Positions 35,156-42,484 of a stretch of DNA of 44,543 nt are shown piece by piece. How positions within the stretch are numbered: position 1 is the stretch's first letter; the number at the start of each line of letters is the position of its first letter. Both the position numbers and the translations under genes were made by a program. The stretch lies in the NCBI GenBank assembly GCA_017447865.1, contig JAFSMO010000059.1:1-44543 (forward strand). Direction: 5' to 3'. Origin of the DNA: Thermoguttaceae bacterium (GTDB lineage Bacteria; Planctomycetota; Planctomycetia; Pirellulales; Thermoguttaceae). Under the pieces are notes generated by a model that ran no database searches, was not told the DNA's origin, and worked only from the letters and a program-made list of their open reading frames with translations.

Positions 35156-36091
35156 ATGCGACGCGCTTTTACACTCGTTGAACTTCTCGTCGTCATCGCC
35201 ATCATTGGAATGTTGGTAGGGCTTCTCCTTCCCGCAGTACAGCAGGCACGTGAGGCCGCGCGAGGGATGCAGTGCGGCAATAATTTAAAGCAGTTAAGTC
35301 TCGCGTGCATCAACCACGAGTCCACAATGAGGGCGTACCCCAGCGGCGGCTTTGCCGGATACCAGTACGTCGGCGACGCGAATTCCTCACTGGACAAGCA
35401 GCGCTCTGGCTGGACGTACGCCATTTTGCCGTTCATCGAGCAGCAGGGGCTTTATAATGCTCCCGTCGCGAACCGCATCCAAACGCCCATTTCGACGCTA
35501 AACTGCCCAACGCGCCGTCCCCCAGGAACTTATTTGGCGTTAAACCGCACGATGTACGGGAAACTCCCGGATGGAACGGAGCAGTCCGCCCCTTTGGGAA
35601 CTTCCGCCCCGAAAACGGACTACGCCGCGAACATCGGCTCGCACCCCAGCGACTGCTGCTACGAGGCGAACTGGAAAACCAATGGCACCACCGGAATCAC
35701 ACTGATCTCCAAATACGGTCCGATTATTTATTCCGAGAGCAGAACGGAACAGGGTGAAATTCGGGACGGAACGTCCAACACTTTTCTGGTTGGGGAGAAA
35801 TATTTGAATATTAACGTCTATACTGGCGTGCAGACGAACACCGACGGCGGCGACGATGACGCTCATCTTTCCGGCCGAAACCACGATAATGTCCGCGTCG
35901 CAGGCAATGGACCGGTCGCGGACCGCCCTGGCTGGACGAACACGCACTTTTTCGGCTCCGCCCACACCGGCTCACTTCACATGGCGTTCTGTGACGGCCA
36001 CATTTCGAACATTTCCTACTCCGTTGACGCGACCTCGTTCCAATATTTGTGCAATCGCGCGGATGGCCAGGTCATTACGGAACAGTACTAA
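35156..36091 (+). CDS. DUF1559 pilin-like protein
   Basis: This second DUF1559 protein of the window has 311 residues. It starts with the pilin-like signal [20 protein letters not shown], then [58 protein letters not shown] and a terminal [18 protein letters not shown]. It follows the PEP-CTERM repeat protein by 76 bp in the same direction with no promoter visible between, and a terminator follows it. Compared with the 25453 paralogue it has a longer variable middle. Function unsettled; probably at the cell surface. Confidence 0.93.
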   Translation: MRRAFTLVELLVVIAIIGMLVGLLLPAVQQAREAARGMQCGNNLKQLSLACINHESTMRAYPSGGFAGYQYVGDANSSLDKQRSGWTYAILPFIEQQGLYNAPVANRIQTPISTLNCPTRRPPGTYLALNRTMYGKLPDGTEQSAPLGTSAPKTDYAANIGSHPSDCCYEANWKTNGTTGITLISKYGPIIYSESRTEQGEIRDGTSNTFLVGEKYLNINVYTGVQTNTDGGDDDAHLSGRNHDNVRVAGNGPVADRPGWTNTHFFGSAHTGSLHMAFCDGHISNISYSVDATSFQYLCNRADGQVITEQY

Positions 36092-36110
36092 AATCGAGAA
36101 AGCACAATAA

Positions 36111-36139
36111 AAAAAGCCTCCCACATCGGGGGGCTTTTT
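36111..36139. terminator. Bidirectional terminator between DUF1559 and obg
   Basis: Stem AGCCTCCC / GGGGGGCT with an ACATC loop, flanked by A5-7 on the left and T5 on the right. It serves two converging genes. Confidence 0.88.
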
Positions 36140-36178
36140 CGTTTTCGGCCCTTCTGAAAATCTTCCTGAAACGGCCTT

Positions 36179-37165
36179 TTACGCGTCCAGCGCCGCCGTA
36201 ATTTTCTGTACCAGAACGTTCAGATTCTGCCCGGTCACCGCGGAGATGAGGAGCACTTCGCGCCCCGTCAGTTTCTCCAGCGCCGCCTGCACCTCCGGCG
36301 CTTCGGGAAGCTCCGCCTTGGAAACGACCAGAATTTCCGGCCGCTTCGTCAGGGCCTCGTCGTACTGCGCCAGCTCCTCGCGGATCGCTTTGTAGTTTTC
36401 GATCGGGTCCGTTCCGTCCATCGGCGCCGGCTCGATCAAATGCACGAGGATCCCGGCCCGCTCGATGTGGCGCAGGAATTCATGCCCCAGCCCGACGCCT
36501 TGCGCGGCGCCTTCGATCAGCCCCGGAATGTCGGCGATGACGAACGACCGGTCGATCCCGAGCATCACGCGCCCCAGATTCGGGTACTTCGTCGTAAACG
36601 GGTAGTTCGCGATCTCCGGCCGGGCCTTGGTCAGACGCGACAGAAGAGTGCTTTTCCCGGCATTCGGTTTCCCCAAAAGCCCCACGTCGGCGATGACTTT
36701 CAGCTCGAGTTTCAGCTTGCGCATTTCTCCCTCTTCGCCCGGCGTACACTGCCGCGGCGCACGGTTTTGCGAGGTTTTGAAGCGCATGTTCCCCTTCCCT
36801 CCTGCACCGCCGCGGGCCACATTGACCCGGTCGCCCGGATGCGCGAGGTCTTTCATCAGGAACCCGGCGTCCGCGTCGTAAACGAGCGTTCCCGGCGGGA
36901 CCTGAAGGATCAGATCCTCAGCATGCGCACCGTGCCGTTGGGAGCCTTGGCCCGACGTGCCGCGCAGACCCGACCAGGTCCGCTTCATCGTGTACGGCAT
37001 GAGCGAGTCCACGCCCTCTTTGGCCTCCAGAATGACGCTTCCTCCTCGGCCGCCGTCGCCGCCGTCCGGCCCGCCCTTGGGAATGTACTTTTCCCGGAGG
37101 AAACTGACGCAGCCGTCACCGCCGCGACCGCCGCGAACCACGATTTCAACCTGATCAACGAACAT
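36179..37165 (-). CDS. obg: GTPase Obg
   Basis: Obg is an essential GTPase tied to large-subunit ribosome assembly and stress control. The 328-residue product has the glycine-rich Obg domain (GGRGGDGCVSFLREKYIPKG, GPDGGDGGRGGSV, QRHGAHAEDLILQVPPGT) and the G domain: P-loop GKPNAGKST, switch DIPGLIEGA, and ISAVTG as G5. The G4 motif reads VVSKAEL instead of the usual NKxD/NKxE. The C-terminal extra domain of some Obg proteins is absent. The ATG at 37165 has GGAGG 7 nt upstream. It lies just after tRNA-Leu(CAG) with a terminator between and no clear promoter of its own. Confidence 0.95.
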   Translation of the reverse strand: MFVDQVEIVVRGGRGGDGCVSFLREKYIPKGGPDGGDGGRGGSVILEAKEGVDSLMPYTMKRTWSGLRGTSGQGSQRHGAHAEDLILQVPPGTLVYDADAGFLMKDLAHPGDRVNVARGGAGGKGNMRFKTSQNRAPRQCTPGEEGEMRKLKLELKVIADVGLLGKPNAGKSTLLSRLTKARPEIANYPFTTKYPNLGRVMLGIDRSFVIADIPGLIEGAAQGVGLGHEFLRHIERAGILVHLIEPAPMDGTDPIENYKAIREELAQYDEALTKRPEILVVSKAELPEAPEVQAALEKLTGREVLLISAVTGQNLNVLVQKITAALDA

Positions 37166-37200
37166 GAGGAACCTCCGAAAAAAACTTTGAGAAAAGCACA

Positions 37201-37235
37201 AAAAAAGCCACCGGAAAACCTCCCGCTGGCTTTTT
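37201..37235 (-). terminator. Terminator between tRNA-Leu(CAG) and obg
   Basis: On the minus strand, stem AAAGCCAGCGG / CCGGTGGCTTT with one mismatch, followed by a T-run. It ends the tRNA transcript; obg transcription would need read-through or an unseen promoter. Confidence 0.8.
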
Positions 37236-37241
37236 GTTTAG

Positions 37242-37326
37242 TGCTGAAAAGAGAACTCGAATCTCCACCCTATTAACTAGGACTAGGACCTGAACCTAGC
37301 GCGTCTACCAATTCCGCCATTTCAGC
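37242..37326 (-). tRNA. tRNA-Leu (anticodon CAG)
   Basis: Acceptor arms GCTGAAA and TTTCAGC pair. The anticodon stem CTAGG / CCTAG encloses TTCAGGT, giving anticodon CAG for CUG codons. A long variable arm is present, as expected for leucine. The T arm contains ATTCGAGT. CCA is not encoded. Length 85 nt. Confidence 0.96.
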
Positions 37327-37338
37327 AACTGTAAAGAT

Positions 37339-37366
37339 AGTATAACACGTTTTCAGATTTCTGCAA
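37339..37366 (-). promoter_or_regulatory. Promoter of tRNA-Leu(CAG)
   Basis: On the minus strand TTGCAG (37361-37366), a 16-nt spacer and TATACT (37339-37344), with seven C residues directly before the -35. Confidence 0.82.
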
Positions 37367-37550
37367 GGGGGGGAGAAAAAAATTTTTCAGGAAATGTGAA
37401 AAAGTACGCTTTAAGGAAAATGGATAGTTCTAAATGCACCGGAATCCCTCTCCGCCCTGAAATCCAGCCCGTACATCCGTTAAATCCCCATTTATTCTTC
37501 CCATTTTAATCATTTTCTAAAATTTTCCTTCTTTTTTCAGCCACCCCCTC

Positions 37551-37579
37551 TTGAAAAAAAGTCAGACTGGACAGATAAT
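37551..37579 (+). promoter_or_regulatory. Promoter of the adaptor gene at 37618
   Basis: TTGAAA (37551-37556), a 17-nt spacer and GATAAT (37574-37579). CCCCCTC lies just before the -35. Confidence 0.75.
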
Positions 37580-37617
37580 AACAAGAAATGAATTCATTAC
37601 TTTTAAAGGAAATAACC

Positions 37618-39495
37618 ATGCGCAAAATTTTCACCTTCAGTTTTGTACTTTGCATCGTACTCGCCTTTGCGTCTCTTAACCTGAACGCAGAAGAACCCAC
37701 ACAGAATCCTGCTGATCCGCCGAACGCGGAAGAACAAAAACCGGCTGGAAATCCGACCCCGGCCCCGGAAAAGGCTCCGGAAAAGGCTCCGGAAAAGGCA
37801 CCAGAACAAGCGCCTGAAAAGGCTCCGGCTCCCGCTCCGGAAAAGGCTCCGGAAAAAGCGCCGGAACAAGCTCCGGCCCAGAATTCCACTCCGGCTCCAG
37901 CCCAGACTTCAACGTCCGCACCCAAGCCAACTACAACCACTACGCCGACTCAGACTTCAACCACCGCACCCAAGCCAACTACAACCACTACCCCGGCGCA
38001 GACTTCAACCACCGCACCCAAACCAGCTACAACCACCACGCCGGCCCAGACTTCAACCACCACTCCGGCGCCAAGCCAAACCTCTACCCAGACCGCCACA
38101 AAGAAAGAGTGGAAAACCTTCGAATTGAAGGCCGTTCCGCTGAGTATCAACGTTGAAACGACCGGAATCGTGTGGGCGGAAGAGGTTACTCCGATCAAGC
38201 TGTCGCCGAAAACGACGTCTTCCTCAACCACGACCTCGACGCTGACGTTCAAAGTAGAATCGGCCGTCAAGCACGGCACTACCGTCAAAGCCGGTGATGT
38301 CTTGGTCAAATTCAAGAAGGACGACTACAACGCTCTGCTTCTGGATCAGACGCTGGACATGCAGCTTGCGGAAATCGCCTACAAGCGCGCCAAGCTTTCG
38401 CAGAAGACCGCCGACGTGAATTTCGCGATCACGTCCAAACTCGTGAACCGGAAAAAGGCCGATCGGCTGATCAAATGGGAATTCGCCCAAAAGTATGACG
38501 TGGATTTAATGCACCGTAAATACGGGCTTTCTTTCGAATCTGCGACCCAGGCCTACGAAAACCAGAAAGCCGAGCTGGAGCAGCTCTCCAGAATGTACAA
38601 GGCCGAGGAACTGAACGAACAGTCCGAAGAAATCGTCCTTCAGCGTCAGCGTATGGCTTTCAAAATCGCCCAATATGATTACGACTTCGCCAAAGCCAGA
38701 AATGAGTGGACGAACAAAATGCTCATTCCGCGCATCGAGGAAGACTACAAAGACACGTTCGACAAAGACATGGCCGCGATCGAACAGGAAGTCGCCGAGC
38801 TGGAACTGACCCGGAAAACGATGGAGATCGAGCGGAGAAAACTGAATATTCAGTACACGAAAACCGTCAAAAAGTTCAATGATCTGAAAGCCGACGGCGA
38901 ACTGTTCGAGCTCAAAGCGCCGAAAGACGGGATCGTTCTTTACGGCTCGCTGGAAAACGGCACGTGGGTGAATTACGCCAAATCTTTGACGTACTTGCAG
39001 CCTGGCACCGAGATTCCCAAAGAAACTGTCTTCATGACGATCGTGAATCCCGACAAAATTTTCCTGAAGCTGACGATTTCCGAGTCATGCTACGCGCGTC
39101 TGGCCGTCCGTCAGAAAGGCTGGTTCGTCGCCGCTTCGTGGCCCGAAGTGGAAATTCCCGCGGAAATAACGTCTCTCGATTCGGTCATTTCCGGCACGGA
39201 ATACTACGGAACTGCAAGCCTCGCCCTTCCTCCGGGAATGCAGCTCGTGCCGGGCTTGAAGGGTAAAATGACGATCGCAGCCGTGCGCAAATCCACGGCG
39301 CTCATGGTCCCCGCCACTGCCGTGGACCGCGACGAGGATCTCCAGCGTTTCGTGTATGTTCTGGACGAAGCGAAGAATGAGCCGGTGAAAAAGCCGGTAA
39401 AAATCGGAATCAAAACGGGTGAAAAACTCGAAATTCTGGACGGGGTCTCTGCCGGAATGAAAATTCTGGAAGATCCCAAGAGCGTAGAGAATTAA
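37618..39495 (+). CDS. HlyD-type membrane fusion protein with repeat linker
   Basis: This 625-residue exported protein is built like a periplasmic adaptor of efflux or secretion systems. A signal peptide (cleavage near NLNA-EE) is followed by about 130 residues of low complexity, first Pro/Glu/Lys/Ala repeats and then Thr/Pro repeats. Next come an adaptor core with a lipoyl-like half (VESAVKHGTTVKAGDVLVKF), a long coiled-coil hairpin (about 250-430), the second half (FELKAPKDGIVLYGS) and beta-barrel domains (TVFMTIVNPDKIFLKLTI, GLKGKMTI, MVPATAVDRDEDLQRFVYVL). The ATG at 37618 has AAAGGAA upstream. No transporter gene is adjacent; its partner is unknown. Confidence 0.85.
   Translation: MRKIFTFSFVLCIVLAFASLNLNAEEPTQNPADPPNAEEQKPAGNPTPAPEKAPEKAPEKAPEQAPEKAPAPAPEKAPEKAPEQAPAQNSTPAPAQTSTSAPKPTTTTTPTQTSTTAPKPTTTTTPAQTSTTAPKPATTTTPAQTSTTTPAPSQTSTQTATKKEWKTFELKAVPLSINVETTGIVWAEEVTPIKLSPKTTSSSTTTSTLTFKVESAVKHGTTVKAGDVLVKFKKDDYNALLLDQTLDMQLAEIAYKRAKLSQKTADVNFAITSKLVNRKKADRLIKWEFAQKYDVDLMHRKYGLSFESATQAYENQKAELEQLSRMYKAEELNEQSEEIVLQRQRMAFKIAQYDYDFAKARNEWTNKMLIPRIEEDYKDTFDKDMAAIEQEVAELELTRKTMEIERRKLNIQYTKTVKKFNDLKADGELFELKAPKDGIVLYGSLENGTWVNYAKSLTYLQPGTEIPKETVFMTIVNPDKIFLKLTISESCYARLAVRQKGWFVAASWPEVEIPAEITSLDSVISGTEYYGTASLALPPGMQLVPGLKGKMTIAAVRKSTALMVPATAVDRDEDLQRFVYVLDEAKNEPVKKPVKIGIKTGEKLEILDGVSAGMKILEDPKSVEN
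37764..37880 (+). repeat. Tandem repeats of CCGGAAAAGGCT type
   Basis: A 12-bp unit (CCGGAAAAGGCT and variants such as CCGGAACAAGCT) repeats imperfectly, encoding Pro-Glu-Lys-Ala and Pro-Glu-Gln-Ala units in the linker of the adaptor protein. Confidence 0.85.
37903..38070 (+). repeat. 48-bp tandem repeats
   Basis: Units starting CAGACTTCAAC lie at 37903, 37951, 37999 and 38047, exactly 48 bp apart, the last one partial. Each encodes 16 residues of QTSTTAPKPTTTTTPA type. The frame is kept, so copy-number changes would only alter linker length. Confidence 0.92.
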
Positions 39496-39518
39496 AACTT
39501 TCCCCGAAACTCAGGCTC

Positions 39519-39541
39519 AAGGACGGTGAAACGCCGTCCTT
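39519..39541 (+). other. Stem-loop directly before the start at 39551
   Basis: A perfect 8-bp stem AAGGACGG / CCGTCCTT with a 7-nt loop ends 9 nt before the ATG. The gene lacks a Shine-Dalgarno sequence. No T-run follows, so it is not a standard terminator. Confidence 0.6.
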
Positions 39542-39550
39542 CCGATTACC

Positions 39551-40831
39551 ATGAAAAAATTCCTTTTACTCTTCATCGTCCTCCTTTTTCCGGTTTCACT
39601 CTTTGCTGAGGAAAAGCAGTTTGACGATGGCCTGCCTCCTCGCGACGCCTGGAAATTCACCGATGACGTCCCGGTGCCGCCGACGATCGACCCGGTGCCG
39701 GTGGAAAAGCTCGACGAGGCCGTTCTGCACGGGGTTCAGTTCCTCCTCAAATCGCAGAACCGCGACGGCTCGTGGGGGCTTCCGATCCACACCAAAAAGC
39801 TGAATATTTACGTGCCGGATGCCGCTCATACCGCCTACCGTGCCGGGACCACCGCGCTGGCGCTTGAGTCCCTGCTTCGGGTGGAACGTCTGCTTCAGGA
39901 ATCGCCGAAAAAGCGCGTTTTGCCGGAACTTGCGGCTCTTCTGCCCGAAATTTCCGCCTCGATCGACCGCTGCGAGGTCTGGATGTACGACTTTATGCCG
40001 AAGCTGAAGCGCAGCGCGCAGGACTGCCTCTACAACAACTGGGGCCACGCCTACGGCTTGAGCGCGCTTCGCTTGATGTACGAACGTAAATTTCCCCAAA
40101 AGCCTTTGAAACCGGCAGAACTGGCAGAGCGTCAGGAACGGATCCGGGAAGTGATGCGCTACCAGATCAAAATGCTGGAAACGGACGAATGCGCCAAAGG
40201 GGGCTGGTGCTACTACGACCGTGAATATTCGGCGGAACACCCCACCGCTTCAACGATCTGCTTCGTGACCGGCACCGTATTGGTTAGTCTCGCGGACGCC
40301 AGAGAATGCGGCGTGGAAATTCCCGAAAAAATCGTCAAACGCGGCATTGCCTCGCTCATTCGCCAGCGCCGGCCGAACGGGTCGTTCGCTTATGGGGAGT
40401 ACACTGCCAACAGAGCGCGCGCCATCAATCACTCTGCCGCGAGTCTCGGCCGGTCGCAGGTCTGCCACCTCGCGATGGGGCTTTGGGGCGATACGCAATA
40501 CGCGACGCAGCAGGAGTACAAAGACTGGCTCAACCGGCTGGTCGCCCGTATCGGTTGGCTCGATATTGGCCGGAAACGCCCGGTCCCGCATGAATCCTGG
40601 TTCCACGTCGCCGGTTACTTCTACTACTACGCGCACTACTACGCCGCCCGCGTGATCGACGAGCTGGACGACCCGGAAGCGCAGAAGGTTTTCGCGAATC
40701 ACTTGACTGCGATCCTACTGGAACTTCAGGAATCCGACGGCTCGTGGTGGGACTACCCGCTTTACGACTACCACCCGTACTACGGGACCGGAATGGCGAT
40801 CTGCACGCTGGTCCGCTGCCGCGGGAAATAA
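39551..40831 (+). CDS. Exported alpha/alpha-barrel protein, terpenoid-cyclase/prenyltransferase-like
   Basis: The 426-residue product has a signal peptide (cleavage near SLFA-EE) and a domain like the (alpha/alpha)6 barrels of squalene cyclases and prenyltransferases. QW-type motifs occur near the start (SQNRDGSWG, about 71) and end (LQESDGSWW, about 392), with a further RQRRPNGSFAYG in between. I do not see the DxDD acid motif of squalene-hopene cyclase, and the protein is shorter and exported, so cyclase activity is unlikely. Similar secreted proteins are common in Planctomycetes, with unknown role. It starts 55 bp after the adaptor gene, across a stem-loop. No ribosome binding site is evident. 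Confidence 0.82.
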   Translation: MKKFLLLFIVLLFPVSLFAEEKQFDDGLPPRDAWKFTDDVPVPPTIDPVPVEKLDEAVLHGVQFLLKSQNRDGSWGLPIHTKKLNIYVPDAAHTAYRAGTTALALESLLRVERLLQESPKKRVLPELAALLPEISASIDRCEVWMYDFMPKLKRSAQDCLYNNWGHAYGLSALRLMYERKFPQKPLKPAELAERQERIREVMRYQIKMLETDECAKGGWCYYDREYSAEHPTASTICFVTGTVLVSLADARECGVEIPEKIVKRGIASLIRQRRPNGSFAYGEYTANRARAINHSAASLGRSQVCHLAMGLWGDTQYATQQEYKDWLNRLVARIGWLDIGRKRPVPHESWFHVAGYFYYYAHYYAARVIDELDDPEAQKVFANHLTAILLELQESDGSWWDYPLYDYHPYYGTGMAICTLVRCRGK

Positions 40832-40838
40832 TTTAAAG

Positions 40839-40959
40839 GCCCCCCTGAAAGGGGGGCTGGCTCGCAAAGCGAGACTGGGGGGTTCAGACCAAAGGACAGA
40901 TTTTCCCCCCACATCAGAACCCCTCCGGCCCTTCGGGCCACCTCCCCTTTCAGGGGAGG
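40839..40959. repeat. Palindromic intergenic element with C/G-rich ends
   Basis: CCCCTGAAAGGGG (40842-40854) recurs inverted as CCCCTTTCAGGGG (40944-40956), so the element has 13-bp terminal inverted repeats that are themselves hairpins. Inside are CTCGC / GCGAG (40861-40873) and GGCCC / GGGCC (40928-40940). It carries no gene and resembles non-autonomous intergenic repeats seen in many gut bacteria. The first hairpin may also end transcription of the 39551 gene. Confidence 0.75.
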
Positions 40960-41020
40960 CTTCTTCGTAATCCGTCTCGATCCGCGGGGCCTTTCTCGGC
41001 TAAACTCTTGACCGGCGAGG

Positions 41021-41038
41021 ACGCCGGCCCTCCGGATC
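41021..41038 (-). repeat. 18-bp inverted match to the 29148 element
   Basis: ACGCCGGCCCTCCGGATC is the exact reverse complement of 29148-29165. It lies about 40 bp before the 41080 gene and is probably one end of a dispersed repeat. Confidence 0.7.
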
Positions 41039-41079
41039 GCTTCTTTTCTCTCCTAAAATTCTGAAAAGGAGAGATGAAA

Positions 41080-42306
41080 ATGAAAATCCCCGGTTTCCTG
41101 TTTCTTTTTCTGCTGGTTTTTCCCCTCACGTCAAGCGCGGCCGAAAAAACTGTCGAGGTCGGCGTCGCCACGCTCGGCGGCATGTGGTCCACCCGGCAGT
41201 TTCCCGCGGTCCTTTCGGCCGTCCAGTCCTCCACGCTCTCGTTCGTCGTTGGCGGGCAGCTCATCGAGATCCGGACCAAAACCGGCGATTTCGTGAAAAA
41301 AGGGGACGTTCTGATGAGGATCGACCCTCGCGATTTCGAGCACGCCGTCCGCTCGGCTCAGGCCCGGCTGGAGGCGGCGACGGCCCAGCTTCTCCTGATG
41401 AAAGCCGGCGCAAGGGTGGAGGATCTGGAAATTCTGAAGGCCAAACTCCGCTCCGCACGGGCGCAGCAGGCTTTCGCAAAACGAGAGTTCAAACGCGCAC
41501 AGACCCTTCTGCAGAAAAAAGCGATCACGACCTCCGAGCTGGAGCAGATGGAGACCAACCTCCTGACGGCCGAAGCCGCGATCCAGTCCCAGGAGCAGGA
41601 ACTTCTGAAGGCCCGGGCAGGAGAGCGTAAAGAGGAAATCGCGATCAAAGAGGCGGAAATTGCCGGTCTGAAGGTCAATCTGGCGGTGGCGCAGGCCGCC
41701 CTCGACGATACAAACCTCCGCGCGCCGTTCGACGGGATCGTGGCGGTCCAAAACGTGAACAATTTCGAGATCGTACACCCCGGTACGCCCGTCGTGACGA
41801 TCATGGACATTTCGCGGCTGAACGTCACGATCTGGCTCCCGGAAAGCAACATTTTGCAGAGCCACCAGAGGAAAATCGCCGGGACCGTCACGTTTCCCAT
41901 GCTCCCGCAGCGGGAATTTCCCGCGAAACTCAAAGAAGGCGAGGCGATGGCCAACACGCAAACCCGGGCGTGGAAGGTCGTTTTCGAGATGGAAAACCCG
42001 CCGGACGTCGAGATTCTCCCGGGAATGACCGCCATGCTGACGATCCATCCAGAAAATGAAGCCGAAATGCCGGACCTGAACCAGGTGCTGATCCCCGTTT
42101 CGGCCTTGTGCGCCGACTCCCGCGGGCAGTTCGTTTGGGTCGTGGGGCCCAAAAATCAGCCGATTCGCCGGAGCGTCAAGCCGGGGATCCTGAAAAACTC
42201 ACAGGAAATCGAGATCCTGGAAGGGCTTGAAGCCGGCGAAAAAATCGTGATTGGCGGCGCGCAGTTCCTCACAGAAAAAGACCGGATAAGAATGAATAAT
42301 GAATAA
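41080..42306 (+). CDS. RND-type efflux periplasmic adaptor subunit
   Basis: This 408-residue HlyD/AcrA-like adaptor has a signal peptide (cleavage near SSAA-EK), a lipoyl-like half (VVGGQLIEIRTKTGDFVKKG, VLMRIDPRDFE), a coiled-coil hairpin (about 95-205), the return half (LRAPFDGIVAVQNVNNFEIV), a beta-barrel (DISRLNVTIWLPES, LPGMTAMLTIH) and a membrane-proximal domain (LIPVSALCADSRGQFVWVV). The ATG at 41080 is 8 nt after AGGAG; the ATG at 41074 is only 2 nt away. No RND pump gene follows. The last four codons (MNNE) and the stop lie inside heptameric repeat D, which suggests the repeat replaced the original C-terminus. Confidence 0.93.
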   Translation: MKIPGFLFLFLLVFPLTSSAAEKTVEVGVATLGGMWSTRQFPAVLSAVQSSTLSFVVGGQLIEIRTKTGDFVKKGDVLMRIDPRDFEHAVRSAQARLEAATAQLLLMKAGARVEDLEILKAKLRSARAQQAFAKREFKRAQTLLQKKAITTSELEQMETNLLTAEAAIQSQEQELLKARAGERKEEIAIKEAEIAGLKVNLAVAQAALDDTNLRAPFDGIVAVQNVNNFEIVHPGTPVVTIMDISRLNVTIWLPESNILQSHQRKIAGTVTFPMLPQREFPAKLKEGEAMANTQTRAWKVVFEMENPPDVEILPGMTAMLTIHPENEAEMPDLNQVLIPVSALCADSRGQFVWVVGPKNQPIRRSVKPGILKNSQEIEILEGLEAGEKIVIGGAQFLTEKDRIRMNNE

Positions 42307-42403
42307 CGAATAACGAATAATGACGCTGGCGCGTAACGTAAGTCCGGGAAAAACTTGAACCTCATTCTCCCCATTATTCGTTATTCGTTATTCATTATTC
42401 ATT
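42291..42403. repeat. Heptameric inverted repeat D
   Basis: A perfect 32-bp inverted repeat (42291-42322 against 42372-42403) with a 49-nt spacer, made of GAATAAT/GAATAAC units. The arm sequence is shared with repeat C, and the spacer contains GCGTAACGTAA, also found inverted in repeat C. It supplies the end and the stop codon of the adaptor gene. Confidence 0.93.
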
Positions 42404-42442
42404 AAAAACACAAAACGCCCTGGGAGTCCACCTCCCAAGGCG
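42404..42442 (-). terminator. Terminator after the lipoprotein gene
   Basis: Stem CGCC.TGGGAG / CTCCCA.GGCG (42416-42442, one mismatch). On the minus strand the tail is TTTTGTGTTTTT. Confidence 0.85.
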
Positions 42443-42484
42443 CGTCATGAAGAAAACCGAAGTTTTCAGAGGGATCGGGGAAGA

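Noticed and set aside
37903..38070. Possible CRISPR array
   Set aside because: The repeats are direct, coding and in frame with no unique spacers; they encode a protein linker.
39551..40831. Functional squalene-hopene cyclase
   Set aside because: No DxDD motif is seen, the protein is too short and it has a signal peptide; only the barrel fold and QW-like motifs match.
41080..42306. Complete efflux operon
   Set aside because: Only the adaptor is present; the following genes are on the other strand and unrelated.
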